From contig NMRA01000012.1 of assembly GCA_002633005.1 (NCBI GenBank), forward strand, positions 1,606,357 to 1,654,795: 48,439 bases of DNA. The letters run 5' to 3'. Positions 10,101 to 19,100 of the stretch are shown piece after piece. The first letter of the stretch is position 1; the number at the start of each line of letters is the position of its first letter. Below the pieces are notes generated by a model. It was not told the origin of the DNA and made no database searches. It worked only from the letters and a program-made list of their open reading frames with translations. The DNA is from Phoronis australis (taxonomy: Eukaryota > Phoronida > Phoronidae). The position numbers were made by a program, and so were the translations under genes.

Positions 10101-11526
10101 CTCAGTATCTTCAAAGGTCCTCAACAGATTTTCATAAAATTTTAAATATAGGCATCTATTGTTGTGATGACGCTATCTTTCTGTTTTTTGGATGGAATCT
10201 AGGTATTTTGCACCGCCTAGTGGCCATTTTTTGCTGTTTTCAAATCTTGTTTTTGGTGTCCACCCCTGTATCAACCAAATCATTTGAAAATTGGCATATA
10301 TGTTCTCAGTGTGAAGACGACCTTTGATGATGTTGACTGATTACTGTGGCACCTCCTAGTGGCAATTTTGTTTTACACCCATACTTGTATCTCCTACACC
10401 CACGGTAGGATCTTTACTAAATTTAGTAAGTGTATTTATATGGAGATAACAACAGACCAAGACGACTTTCAGGCGGATCCAATGGACAGTGCCCACTAGT
10501 GGCAATTTCATTTTATTCTGTTTTCCTTTGTTTCTCTGAAGTTCCTTGACAGATTTTTATGAAATGTGGCATGTTCCTGTTTTTGGATGAATTTGTCGTG
10601 AATTCTTGTGTCTCCACATTGCTGATATCTCCAAAAGAATTGTATGTTTTTGCGCCATCTAGTGGCCATTTTTAAGATACAAATAAATAACCCTAAAAGC
10701 ACACCATTTGCAATGCATTCGTGGGCGCATTTCAACGCTCTGTGTTGCTCTTGTTGTAATCGTAAGTGGTCCAAATCAAAAGATGGAAGACTGGTTTTTA
10801 GCAGGTTTTCTTTTATTTTTTTTTGTAAAATACCACCATTTGCTGAATATCTGAGTCTGCAAACTAACAGACTTCCTAAAACTTCTTGAAGTGATAAACA
10901 GAATGTAGTAATAGGTCTCTGCACACCATCCTCTATCCTATTCATATTGACATGATGTTTTGGGTGGTCACTTTCTCAATTATTTTCTGGTGTTACAGAA
11001 TTCTTAGAATTAACATAGGTGTATATACAGTAAGTTTTTCCCTTGCATGTGTTCGTTCTTCGTGTAACACCAGATGGTTGGAGAAATTACTGGCTGAAAT
11101 GTCATTCCATTGGGGAAATAGTCTAGATGTTGTTGTAAATAGACCAATGGATTTCAGAAATTAGTTCCTAGCAGATAGACAATATGAAACGTTAATTAAA
11201 TCTTAAACAAAATGTTGTACAATTGTAGATATGAAGGTTACGTTGTATAAAACATGGTTACCTAGTATTCTTTCCACTGAAATGTTGTTCCTCTAATTTC
11301 TTGTGACGATTTATGCATGAAGTTTTTTGTTTATTTTTTTTCAGACCAAGCTCCGTATGATCCCAATGGTAAACCCAATAAGTATTTCTTCAATGTTGAG
11401 TCTTGCGGTTCACTCAGACCTGAAAACATTGTGTTCTCTGGACTATCTATACTGAAGAAGAAGCTCAGTGATCTTCAGACACAACTCAGTCTCGAGATAC
11501 AGAGTGATAATCTCACAATACAATGA
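1066..11526 (+). CDS. POLR2C: RNA polymerase II subunit RPB3 (POLR2C), whole gene, 8 coding exons
   Basis: Spliced exons 1066-1151, 1485-1534, 2441-2562, 3220-3348, one copy of 5/6 (5170-5218 + 6091-6259, or 6825-6873 + 7751-7919), 8288-8325 and 11345-11526 give 825 nt: 274 aa plus stop, against 275 aa in human. Every junction has GT/AG and matching phase. The protein starts [20 protein letters not shown], contains the RPB3/RPB11 dimerisation core ([13 protein letters not shown], about residues 31-43), the zinc-binding Cys set CxCx3CxxC (residues 88, 90, 94, 97), [17 protein letters not shown], the HAKWNPT segment, and ends with [18 protein letters not shown] and a DNLTIQ tail. RPB3 pairs with RPB11 as the alpha-like assembly platform of RNA polymerase II in the nucleus. 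Oddity: exons 5 and 6 occur twice. Identification is secure. Confidence 0.96.
1485..1534 (+). CDS. POLR2C: POLR2C exon 2
   Basis: Follows acceptor TTTTTTACAG and ends before donor GTAAGT. It encodes [17 protein letters not shown], the conserved alpha-like dimerisation motif. Fifty bases; it leaves one base that joins exon 3 to give Ala. Confidence 0.95.
1640..1985 (+). repeat. Foldback/MITE-like element (family F), POLR2C intron 2
   Basis: Contains inverted arms: 1708-1750 (TAGAGGGACACTGTAGGAGG then GATGTCTTTAATT) and 1927-1970 (AAAGACATCGACGGCTTCCT then GATGTCCCTCTG). It shares flanking and internal sequence with 1-215. No coding capacity seen. Confidence 0.6.
2441..2562 (+). CDS. POLR2C: POLR2C exon 3
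   Basis: Follows acceptor CTTGTTTCAG and ends at AGG before donor GTGAGT, phase 0. It encodes [20 protein letters not shown], then [20 protein letters not shown], a strongly conserved part of RPB3. Confidence 0.95.
2594..2712 (+). repeat. Short tandem repeat with inverted CCAAT words, POLR2C intron 3
   Basis: Four units of about 26-31 bp carry TGTGATTGGTTGTGAG or a close variant (near 2595, 2626, 2652, 2683), 30 bases after the exon 3 donor. ATTGG is an inverted CCAAT word. Confidence 0.7.
3220..3348 (+). CDS. POLR2C: POLR2C exon 4, zinc-binding loop
   Basis: Follows acceptor GTTTTGTAG and ends before GTAAGT, 43 codons in phase 0. It holds [15 protein letters not shown], giving the four zinc-ligand cysteines (residues 88, 90, 94, 97), then [20 protein letters not shown]. 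Confidence 0.95.
3349..5169 (+). other. POLR2C intron 4, no gene recognised
   Basis: AT-rich intron of 1.8 kb. Short chance ORFs on both strands show no family resemblance, and no clear repeat was seen apart from the start of direct repeat copy 1 at 5102. Confidence 0.6.
5170..5218 (+). CDS. POLR2C: POLR2C exon 5, copy 1
   Basis: Forty-nine bases between CTGTTGCAG and GTAAGA, encoding [16 protein letters not shown] plus one base. Identical at every base to copy 2 at 6825-6873. It lies in the variable loop just before the DILIVKL block. Confidence 0.9.
5829..5915. repeat. Inverted repeat in POLR2C intron 5 copy 1
   Basis: Arms GTGCTGAGTAA and TTACTCAGCAC separated by about 40 bases could form a hairpin. 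The same structure occurs in repeat copy 2 at about 7488-7570 with changes in the loop. Confidence 0.5.
6091..6259 (+). CDS. POLR2C: POLR2C exon 6, copy 1
   Basis: Follows TTTTCCCCAG and ends GAA TG before GTGAGT (phase 2). It encodes [20 protein letters not shown] through [20 protein letters not shown]. It differs from copy 2 by one synonymous change (TTC for Phe here, TTT in copy 2). Confidence 0.9.
6756..6756. other. Ambiguous base n at the repeat junction
   Basis: The only non-ACGT base I noticed in the window. It falls exactly at the left edge of repeat copy 2, which points to an assembly join. Confidence 0.9.
6825..6873 (+). CDS. POLR2C: POLR2C exon 5, copy 2
   Basis: Second copy of the 49-base exon with intact acceptor and donor, base-identical to copy 1. 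It lies 69 bases right of the ambiguous base n at 6756. Only one copy can be used in an mRNA: joining exon 6 copy 1 to this exon would give TGG TAA, an immediate stop. Confidence 0.75.
7751..7919 (+). CDS. POLR2C: POLR2C exon 6, copy 2
   Basis: Second copy of exon 6 with intact splice sites (ATTTCCCCAG acceptor, GTGAGT donor) and a full reading frame. It has one synonymous difference from copy 1. It is the copy physically continuous with exons 7 and 8. Confidence 0.8.
8288..8325 (+). CDS. POLR2C: POLR2C exon 7
   Basis: Small 38-base exon between TTTTTACAG and GTAAGT. It completes Trp and encodes [12 protein letters not shown], corresponding to the acidic PKSEYSELDEDE-type stretch of vertebrate RPB3, in phase with exon 8. 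Confidence 0.9.
8508..8642 (+). repeat. Three 45-bp tandem units, POLR2C intron 7
   Basis: The unit begins GAGATGGAGCATTCAAACAC and ends TATCTATGTAGCAGA, repeated three times with two or three substitutions. Because 45 is a multiple of three, it creates repetitive ORFs on both strands that are not genes. Confidence 0.9.
9009..9296 (+). other. Unrecognised ORF in POLR2C intron 7
   Basis: An ATG at 9084 starts [20 protein letters not shown] followed by [16 protein letters not shown]. The composition looks more coding-like than its surroundings, and the W-rich start faintly recalls zinc-finger/transposon-associated proteins, but no catalytic motif is visible. It might be a remnant of a mobile-element ORF or a host exon; I do not assign a function. 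Confidence 0.25.
9413..10760 (+). mobile_element. CTCF-like-motif repeat element, copy E1
   Basis: In POLR2C intron 7. It starts with a 30-nt palindrome (9426-9455), followed by a GTCCGTCCGTCCGGGCGG-rich stretch and about eight monomers of roughly 145 bp, each with a CTAGTGGC/GCCACTAG core (near 9637, 9785, 9931, 10075, 10222, 10360, 10499, 10663). It ends near GCTCTGTGTTGCTCTTGTT. There is no ORF that resembles a transposase, so it is probably non-autonomous. Confidence 0.75.
11345..11526 (+). CDS. POLR2C: POLR2C exon 8, C-terminal coding part
   Basis: Follows TTTTTTTTCAG. Encodes [20 protein letters not shown], then [20 protein letters not shown] and [20 protein letters not shown], with TGA at 11524-11526. 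The last 36 bases also form the first unit of a 60-bp tandem repeat that continues in the 3' UTR. Confidence 0.95.
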
Positions 11527-11790
11527 TCAACAGGCTTGGATGTATTGTACATTACAAGATTCAAAGTGATAATCTCACAGTGCATTGTACAAAATGATTT
11601 GGAGCGTATGGCGAGAGACCAATTGATAATTTCACGATACGATGGTAACTGGGCTTGGATGTATTGTACATCATGAGATATGAAGTGATAATCTCACCAC
11701 ACAGTAACAACTGTTCTTGGATTTGTTGTATATCACGAGATACAAAGTGATATCTCATGATACGAGGCATGGTGTATTGACGATACACAA
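11491..11790 (+). repeat. About five ~60-bp tandem units spanning POLR2C stop codon and 3' UTR
   Basis: Units begin near 11491, 11552, 11611, 11672 and 11733. Shared words are GAGATAC.AAGTGATAATCTCAC followed by GGCTTGGATGTATTGTACAT. Unit 1 lies partly in the coding end ([11 protein letters not shown]) and crosses the stop; units 2-5 are 3' UTR and increasingly diverged. Confidence 0.75.
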
Positions 11791-11940
11791 AAGCTTGTTT
11801 GTGGCATGTCACAAGACTGTTTCCGCAGATTCCAAAATGTTTTGGTCTCCACCAATCTATTTCTCTCATGTTACCTTTATTGTCTTTTCACAATTCACAT
11901 TCAATCTTGTAACAACCATACATGCTACATTTTGTAATAT

Positions 11941-11946
11941 AATAAA
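11941..11946 (+). terminator. POLR2C polyadenylation signal
   Basis: Canonical AATAAA about 415 bases after the POLR2C stop, followed by T-rich sequence. It is the first good hexamer on this strand downstream of the stop, giving a 3' UTR of roughly 430 bases. Confidence 0.6.
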
Positions 11947-12306
11947 ATATTTTATTATTGTTTTTAAGTTACACTTGTTACAATTTTCGGATGCTATTGG
12001 TTTACTAAATACATTGTAGGATATCTTAAGGTAAATAAACAATTAACTGCTGACCGAATGGTAAACTCATTAGTTTTTAAAAAGTTAATTATTTTTTGTC
12101 GAAAATTGGGGAAATTATGAAGCAAATATTACTGGCTATTCTTCTGAATGATTTAAAATTTTCTCATTTGGTTTCGTTCTGAATTTTTGCCAGAATTTTA
12201 ACAAAATCACACGAATTGCGATAACATTTAATAAAATATTGGTGAACACTGCTTTATCATGTATAAATGATATGTTAACAAAAACATCCGAGTCTGAGAG
12301 GACACT

Positions 12307-12312
12307 TTTATT
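12307..12312 (-). terminator. Possible polyadenylation signal of the minus-strand receptor
   Basis: Minus-strand AATAAA facing POLR2C's signal about 360 bases away. If used, the receptor would have a 3' UTR of about 3.8 kb. Several other minus-strand AATAAA words exist between here and 16137 (for example 14940-14945), so this is only the last candidate. Confidence 0.3.
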
Positions 12313-12539
12313 GTAATACAAACATTGCATTACAAACCACCTTAAACCACAGAATTACTAGAAAAATTAAAAATCTATAACATTCAAACATTACAATTAA
12401 CATTCCATGCAGATTCAGTAAATAAACGATACACTATTTTACTAAAAACATAACATAAGCGACTAGTGCTCAGTACTTGGCTGAAAAGCTTGCTTGGTTT
12501 TGGTACAAAATTATTGCCATGTATACCCAAACTTGGCCG

Positions 12540-12830
12540 ATACCACTCAAACTGATGTGGCTGCAGTACGAGACAAAAGCAATCGGACACAATACTGTTT
12601 CCCCCGTCACGACGACTAATTCTGTTAACAGCAAAAATGACTGGCAACAATGACGGTGCCAAAATTCTAATGACAGAATGACTTCGCCACCCTCTTAAGT
12701 CCTACTTCCCCTTCATTCTTGGTCTTGACAACTTTAGCTTGCGCCCAGCCATGACGGAATTCTGGGTCATTTTCTCTGAATACTTTTGGCTTGTACTGTA
12801 GAAGGCCAGTTAGTCTCATATTCCTCCTTT
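12540..12830. repeat. Dispersed repeat B, copy 1
   Basis: Shares GACAAAAGCAATC, ACACAATACTGTTT, CTAATTCTGTTAACAGC and TGGGTCATTTTCTCTGAATA with copies at 15540-15860 and 18940-19110, all in the same orientation. No coding motif. Confidence 0.6.
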
Positions 12831-14929
12831 ACCTATTCTTTATCATCCAAGACATGTTTGTTGACCTATGGCATCATTTTGTTCACCAAGCTAAACTTCA
12901 AGCAATAAACTGTCAGTTGTTTCCAAACTAAAAAATTACTTCTCATCTCGGGACTCTAGTTGAAGACAGCAAATGGCAGCTGAGCAACAAAAATATCATT
13001 CATGCCGATTTAAAACAGATTGTGACGTGTGTTTAACACGTTCACTTAAATGCAACGGATGAACCACCAGGGTCCAGTTTTTTAAGACAAGAAACACAAA
13101 CTGTATGTGATATTCTGTACGAAATCAACCTCGGCTGGGTCAACATTTCAGTTACAGAATCCAGTTAAAATGCATCACAGATGTTTGTGATGTTCGCCTT
13201 GGTTATTGTTTTGCAGGGGAAACCTTGACACTCAAGATATTGACTGTGTGTAATTGAATGAGGCATACTATGATCAAGACAGATTGCATAACTCAAGTGG
13301 CTCTTTTGGCCTCAGGAGAAAACTTGGCTAAGTCAGTCATGTTGATATCCCAGATGCATGTGATGAGATTGAAGTCCAAAACCAATCAAGCTTTTCTCTA
13401 GCTATCATTGTATAATAATTATATAGTTCACACATGAGGTAGTACCTAACATCCATTACACAGGTTTACATAAGAACAATAATTAACACAACTCCTCAAC
13501 AGTTCACATTATTTAGTGTATGCTTTAGACAATTAGCACAAACAAAATGGGTTGACTTTGAGAAAATTTTTGGAGCTCATCTCCACAAAAAATCAGTAAA
13601 TGATGCCTTGCTTCAATTTACTTAATATGATGATCTTTACTTCACAGATATGTTTACACCAATTTTTAGCTTGACAAGATATTAAGGATGTTTGCTTCAG
13701 GCACCATGCATATTGTGGTCTTGTGATATCAGTCATGCACACCATATGGCTGTGCACAACAAATAACAGCACAAGTGTATGATTTCTCAAAGGCTGCCCA
13801 TCAAGCTCTCACTTTAAATATGCATAGATTGCCTACTGGCCACTTAAATTTTTGATACAACACTCAGAGGTACAACAGACTTTACAAGAAAATCAATCCT
13901 TATAACCACATGATTCTCAGGAAAAATGTCTCAAACATAACTCAAATTCATGAACTGATTTCAACAAAAACATTCTATTATTAAAAGTGAATACACATTC
14001 TTATAACATGAACATTTTGTCTTACTCCCAGTGTCATTTGAAGGAATTATTCCCCAAATTCTCCAAAGAATCTAGATCACAGAAATAATGGCGGAGAACA
14101 GGTACTTTTTTCAGTAAAGAGGCATCAACTTGTCCCAAATACATTTGACTAAAATGACAGATTTTTCTCACTTTACAGGCTTGCTATAGTGCTACTAAGG
14201 CTCAAAATATGACAATTAGTGACATCTGTGCCATATACGAAGTAAGAAGTAATTTTTGTTTAGAAATTCAACAATATATAATTCGACATCGTCACCATTT
14301 TGAGCCACCAACTGAAGAATATTACAGTTACCCACCTGCATTGTGGAATGAGTAACCCAATGGCCTGATCAGCCTGTGGGGTTACAGCCAATGTGGTTAT
14401 CAGTTTGAAAGTGGCAAGGCAATGTTTACATAGTCCAGCTCTCTCATTGTCTGCTTTCATCTGATAAGCTCATGTAATCCAGCAATTATGTTGTAAACAG
14501 GGAGTCTGACACTAAGGGATATTTAAAAACACTATTTGCCAAGGACTTTCAACAAATGTCTTGAAGCAGATGTGTTTTGTGTGAAATACTTTCACCAAAA
14601 AATTTCGAATGGAGAAAAACGGTTGACTTTCAGAGAAGTAGACGTAACTTTCACCTGCTGATTCCTTTGTGTGACAGTAAGGTCTGACCAGCTTAACCAT
14701 AGTATTGTATCCAAAACAAAAGGTTTGCTTGACAAGTCTAATGTAGCCTCATTCTAGATTAGATCATGATAGTGGAATTTTTTTGATTTTTACACTCCAG
14801 GACTAATGCGTAAATTATTAACTCCACCTATTGGGCTTCTACAATAACTTGCATGTGGTAAGAACATGTTAAAATCTAGAGTGTGTGCTAAAACAGACAA
14901 AATCACACTTTTGGACACAATGCGGAAGC

Positions 14930-15100
14930 CAAGTGAAATTTTATTTTCTCATTTTTTTGTAAATGATATACAGTATCAGAATGATGCTTTTCCACATCAA
15001 AGTTCTGTACAATAGCTACCAACAGAAAAAAATTTGAAAAACTGTGGGCATTCACAACAATATGAATTATTTTTGTCCGAAAGTGATCATATTTTACAAA
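14930..15100. repeat. Dispersed repeat C, copy 1
   Basis: GTGAAATTTTATTTTCTCAT, ATATACAGTA, GATGCTTTTCCA and TTATTTTTGTCC recur in the same order at 33545-33740. Confidence 0.65.
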
Positions 15101-15539
15101 ACTCAAGAAAGTTTCTACTGCTAAGTACTTGAAATTTAAAGGTTAAAGGTTAACAATAAATTTTCTTTGCCCAAGATTTCAACAATTCCTATAACAATAC
15201 AAACTTTTAAAAGCAAAGTAGTCAAAAAGCAAATATCTGCTTACTCAAGAAAATCAGATTTGTAGCATCAAAAAGGAACAAGGACCTCTCCCCAAAGAAG
15301 TAAGGGAGTGAGAATATCAAGTAGATTACAAGCATAACATATAATGACACGTATCAGATCTAAACAATGATTAGAAAAATGTCTGCAGAGTGCACTGGCC
15401 AAAAGCACTAAATGGTAAAAACTACAAAAAAGGATCAACCCTCAAATCCTATCATTACACTGCTATTGCATATTCAGTCGGCATTTCAATGACCAATTGA
15501 AAAATTCTGCATTCCTTTCCCTTTTAAAAAATTAACAAG

Positions 15540-15860
15540 TCACCGCTACATGTATAGTTCTGAATAAGACAAAAGTAATCATACACAATACTATTTTCCC
15601 ACCATATTGGCTCATTCTGTAAAAAGCAAAAACGGCTGGTAACAACTAGTATGCGGGCAAAATTCCAACTGGAGAATGGCTTACGTATATCAGTATTAAC
15701 CTTTCCTGTTAATTTCTCATCATTCTCTGTCATCAGGGGAGACTATTCTGACCATGAAGTCGGCTTCAGCCCGGTTGTTATCACGTGGAATTCTGGTTCA
15801 TGTTGTCTGAATACTTTTGCTTGTGCTCTATGGCTCTATGCGGACCAAGTGGTTTACTGT
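15540..15860. repeat. Dispersed repeat B, copy 2
   Basis: Matches copy 1 over most of its length (ACAAAAGTAATC, CACAATACTATTTTC, CTCATTCTGTAAAAAGC, GTTGTCTGAATACTTTTGCT), with an extra internal stretch near 15690-15740. Confidence 0.6.
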
Positions 15861-16136
15861 ACACTAACCAATTCCCTACCTTATATGGGGGAGAGTTGAT
15901 TATATTGGTGAACCACCAATTTGAAATAACCACAACAGGAACATATCTGCCTTCATGACAACAATAGGGAAGCGTTTCTTAGACACAAAGCTTGCAAGAA
16001 AATCCTGAGTGATCACATGCTTCACTTCTAGTGCATAGCAGTGTCTCACGAACACTTGCGTGCATTTCCGCCAGTTTCTTGTGCCTACAGAGCACAGCCC
16101 AGTATCATCACAATCTACTTGACGACAAGAGAACCG

Positions 16137-16178
16137 TCATCTCCGAGAAGATAACAGAGGCGATTCAGATGCAGGGTC
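16137..16178 (-). CDS. Receptor last coding exon, ESPLL end
   Basis: Acceptor CTTTTACAG, phase 0, encoding DPASESPLLSSRR then TGA at 16137-16139. It fits the phase-0 donor of the tail exon. ESPLL resembles the DxxLL sorting signal bound by GGA adaptors, with Glu for Asp. Choice of this acceptor is an inference. Confidence 0.6.
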   Translation of the reverse strand, partial: DPASESPLLSSRR

Positions 16179-19100
16179 CTGTAAAAGGATTATTATAAAA
16201 TTAGATATTTTACATACCAAACAATAACACATTAACATCAAATGGGAAATAGACGACACTCAAGTTTGTACAGTGAAAGGTGAAAAATCTATATTAGGTA
16301 TAAATTATTAGTCTTCTTACACCCCATGTTGGTCACATCACTTGACCAACACTGATCTGATGGGAGCTCAAACTCAGAACTTTCTGCTAACCGTGCACTG
16401 ACGCTCTGGTTCACTGAGCTATTGGAACTACAGAAATCCAATCAGACTTAATAGGAAGCACCTTACCCAAACCTGGGAGTGCACATACACAAAATAGAGC
16501 CCTAGAGGATTACATAACAATAGATCTCTCTTTTATGCCACCTAATGCGTTGTTTTCATTGGCCACGTTTTGGAATGTCAGAGGCATATTTTCAAAGGTC
16601 ACTATCAGAGACTGGTTAAATTCATCCACAACTATTTTCAAGTTTGTCATGACACTTAATCTCCCATCATAGTTGCAGCTACAGAAGAGTTGCTTGGCAT
16701 TGGAAGAATAGAGCATTGCAACTGAGAAAAATACGAGAACAAGAAAAGTCAAATAACACGTGGAACTCTAACAAGGGCAAAAACGTGGCAACAAAAGTGC
16801 TTGACAGATATTGCGGCATTGTGGGTAAATACATAGACATTCAAGTGTTGCTGTGTAATCAGAGACGGTCCTATTGTCCTGCTGTGAATCAGGGTGTTGA
16901 CATGGTATACCTAGTCTTCTTAGATGCAATAGAGCATTTTTAGCCTTCTTGTAGGCCACTCAACTATATGGTTACATGATGTGACTAATAGCTGGCATGT
17001 AAGATGACTGGTAATTTGTACTGATATCAACAGTGTGCTGATTCATAACAGCACAATTTATCATACTATTGTGAACTTTCCATGTTTTTCCATGCTTATT
17101 TATCACAACAACAACAAGAGCAATGCTGAGCGTTAAAATGCGCCCACAATTGCACCGCATACGGTATCCTTCAAGGGTTGTTTATTGGTACCATAAAGTG
17201 GCCAGTAGAGGGCATATATGTAGTATGTTGTACTTAGCAAAATGGAAAGGCATGGTCATGGTCTCCTCAATAGGCTAGGGGCAAAATGTGAGTAATCTTC
17301 ATAATACAAGCACATCCTATACACCAGTTGCTTAAAGCACCACAGAAACATAGAATTAAAAACAAATTTACCAACATACGAGATTAGCACAGCATTAGAA
17401 TGCCAGAAACAAATTTCTACTTGGAACTTTTCCTTCATAGTCACGAAGTAACACAAAGTATACACCTGAAGACCTATGAAAATACAGAGGTCAATGTAAA
17501 ATACTAAAATTGCCACTAGAGGCAAATACTAAAATTGCCACTAGAGGCATACCGGTAATCAGAATCATCCTAAAGTCGTCATCATCCGTTGTCAACATCA
17601 CATAAATACACTTGCTAAATTTAGTAAAGATCCTGCAAACGGTTTGGGAGATACAGCCATGGGCGCAAAAAAACAAAACTGCCACTAGGAGGCGCCACAG
17701 TAGTCAAAATCGTCGAAAAATCATCGTCAACCGTCCTCTACATAGTAAGCATATACATGCCAATTTTCACAATCATCCTTTGAGCGGTTTGGTTGATAGA
17801 GGGGTGGACGTACAAAAACAGACTCGAAAACACTAAAAATGGCCACTAGGTGGCGCAAACTATGTCAAATCCATCTGAAAACGGGAGGATAGCGTCATCT
17901 CACTAATAGGTGACTACATACCAAATTTCATGAAAATCCGTTCAGGACTTGTGAAGATACAAAGGTAAGCGTAAAAAAATTAAAATTCTCACTAGGGGGC
18001 ACACCGGTAGTCGGATCCGTCCAAAAGTTCGCACATGCCGTCCCATTCATGAATGGAACATATGTGCCAAATTTCATGAACGTATGTCAAAGGGTTTTGG
18101 AGATAGAGCAGCGGACGCCGGACGCCGCCCGGACGGACGAACAGAGATGACAGCATAATGCGTCCACATATAAATATGTGGGCGCATAAAAACACTTCTG
18201 AGAGGAATCTCCCATGATTGTGTATTTATTCTGCATTATGCAAACAAATAGCGTGCAAATTATTTATACTTAACTATAAGTCACAAGTGTGATTTTATGG
18301 TATTTTCAGCGAAATGGCAGAGGCCCGGACAATATATCATGTAACTGACTGCTAGAAACAACTAATTGTGTGACTCCACTGTGTTTTTCATTGTAACGGA
18401 AAAGACAATAACTTGAATGACCCAAAAACTCATTGTTTATATTATAAGGTATCGCTCACTTATTATTGGGTTGGGTCTGACCACACCATACACAAATAAT
18501 ATCGTTAGAGCAAATATGACTATCATGGTAAGTTTTCTTGTTATTTCACAAAGAACTAAAAGATCAACATTCATCAGCACAATTCATGTGAAGCTCCGAT
18601 AGTCATTTTAGAGCACGTTGTATAATTTTCTTTTGACTAACAATTTTCAAGTCTAAATTAAATGTTAGAATTAACTCATCAGTTAATTCGAGGTCAGCCA
18701 CCAGGCCCACCAACTTGAGCATAAACTGGTAGATTCCATGCAGCATCCGATTTGGTGAATACGGGCTCCCCAAATGTGACGCCCGTGGTGCCTTCAGACC
18801 GACTTAACTTCATATTTTCTTTGCTCAACTCACCATGTGCCACAAAGTTACAACATTTTCTGCATTTTATAGGCAGTTGGTTCACAGCGCAACATTGATT
18901 TCACCAACATGTTCAGCCTCTATCATTAACTTTGTGCAGCTTTTGGTAAGAAACAGTACAAAACAAAAAGTAATTATTGACAACATAACATTTTCCCACA
19001 ATGATGGCTAATTCTGGAATGTTAATTCTCCTTCCACCTAGTCGCCATGATGGGTAATTCCGAGTCATTTTGTCTGAATACTTTCAGCTTGTACTTTATT

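Larger units (their letters stand above)
12313..16136 (-). other. Receptor 3' UTR or downstream flank
   Basis: No coding exon recognised on either strand. The stretch contains two copies of dispersed repeat B (12540-12830 and 15540-15860) and one of repeat C (14930-15100). It could be a long 3' UTR of the minus-strand receptor gene or plain intergenic sequence between two convergent genes. Confidence 0.5.
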
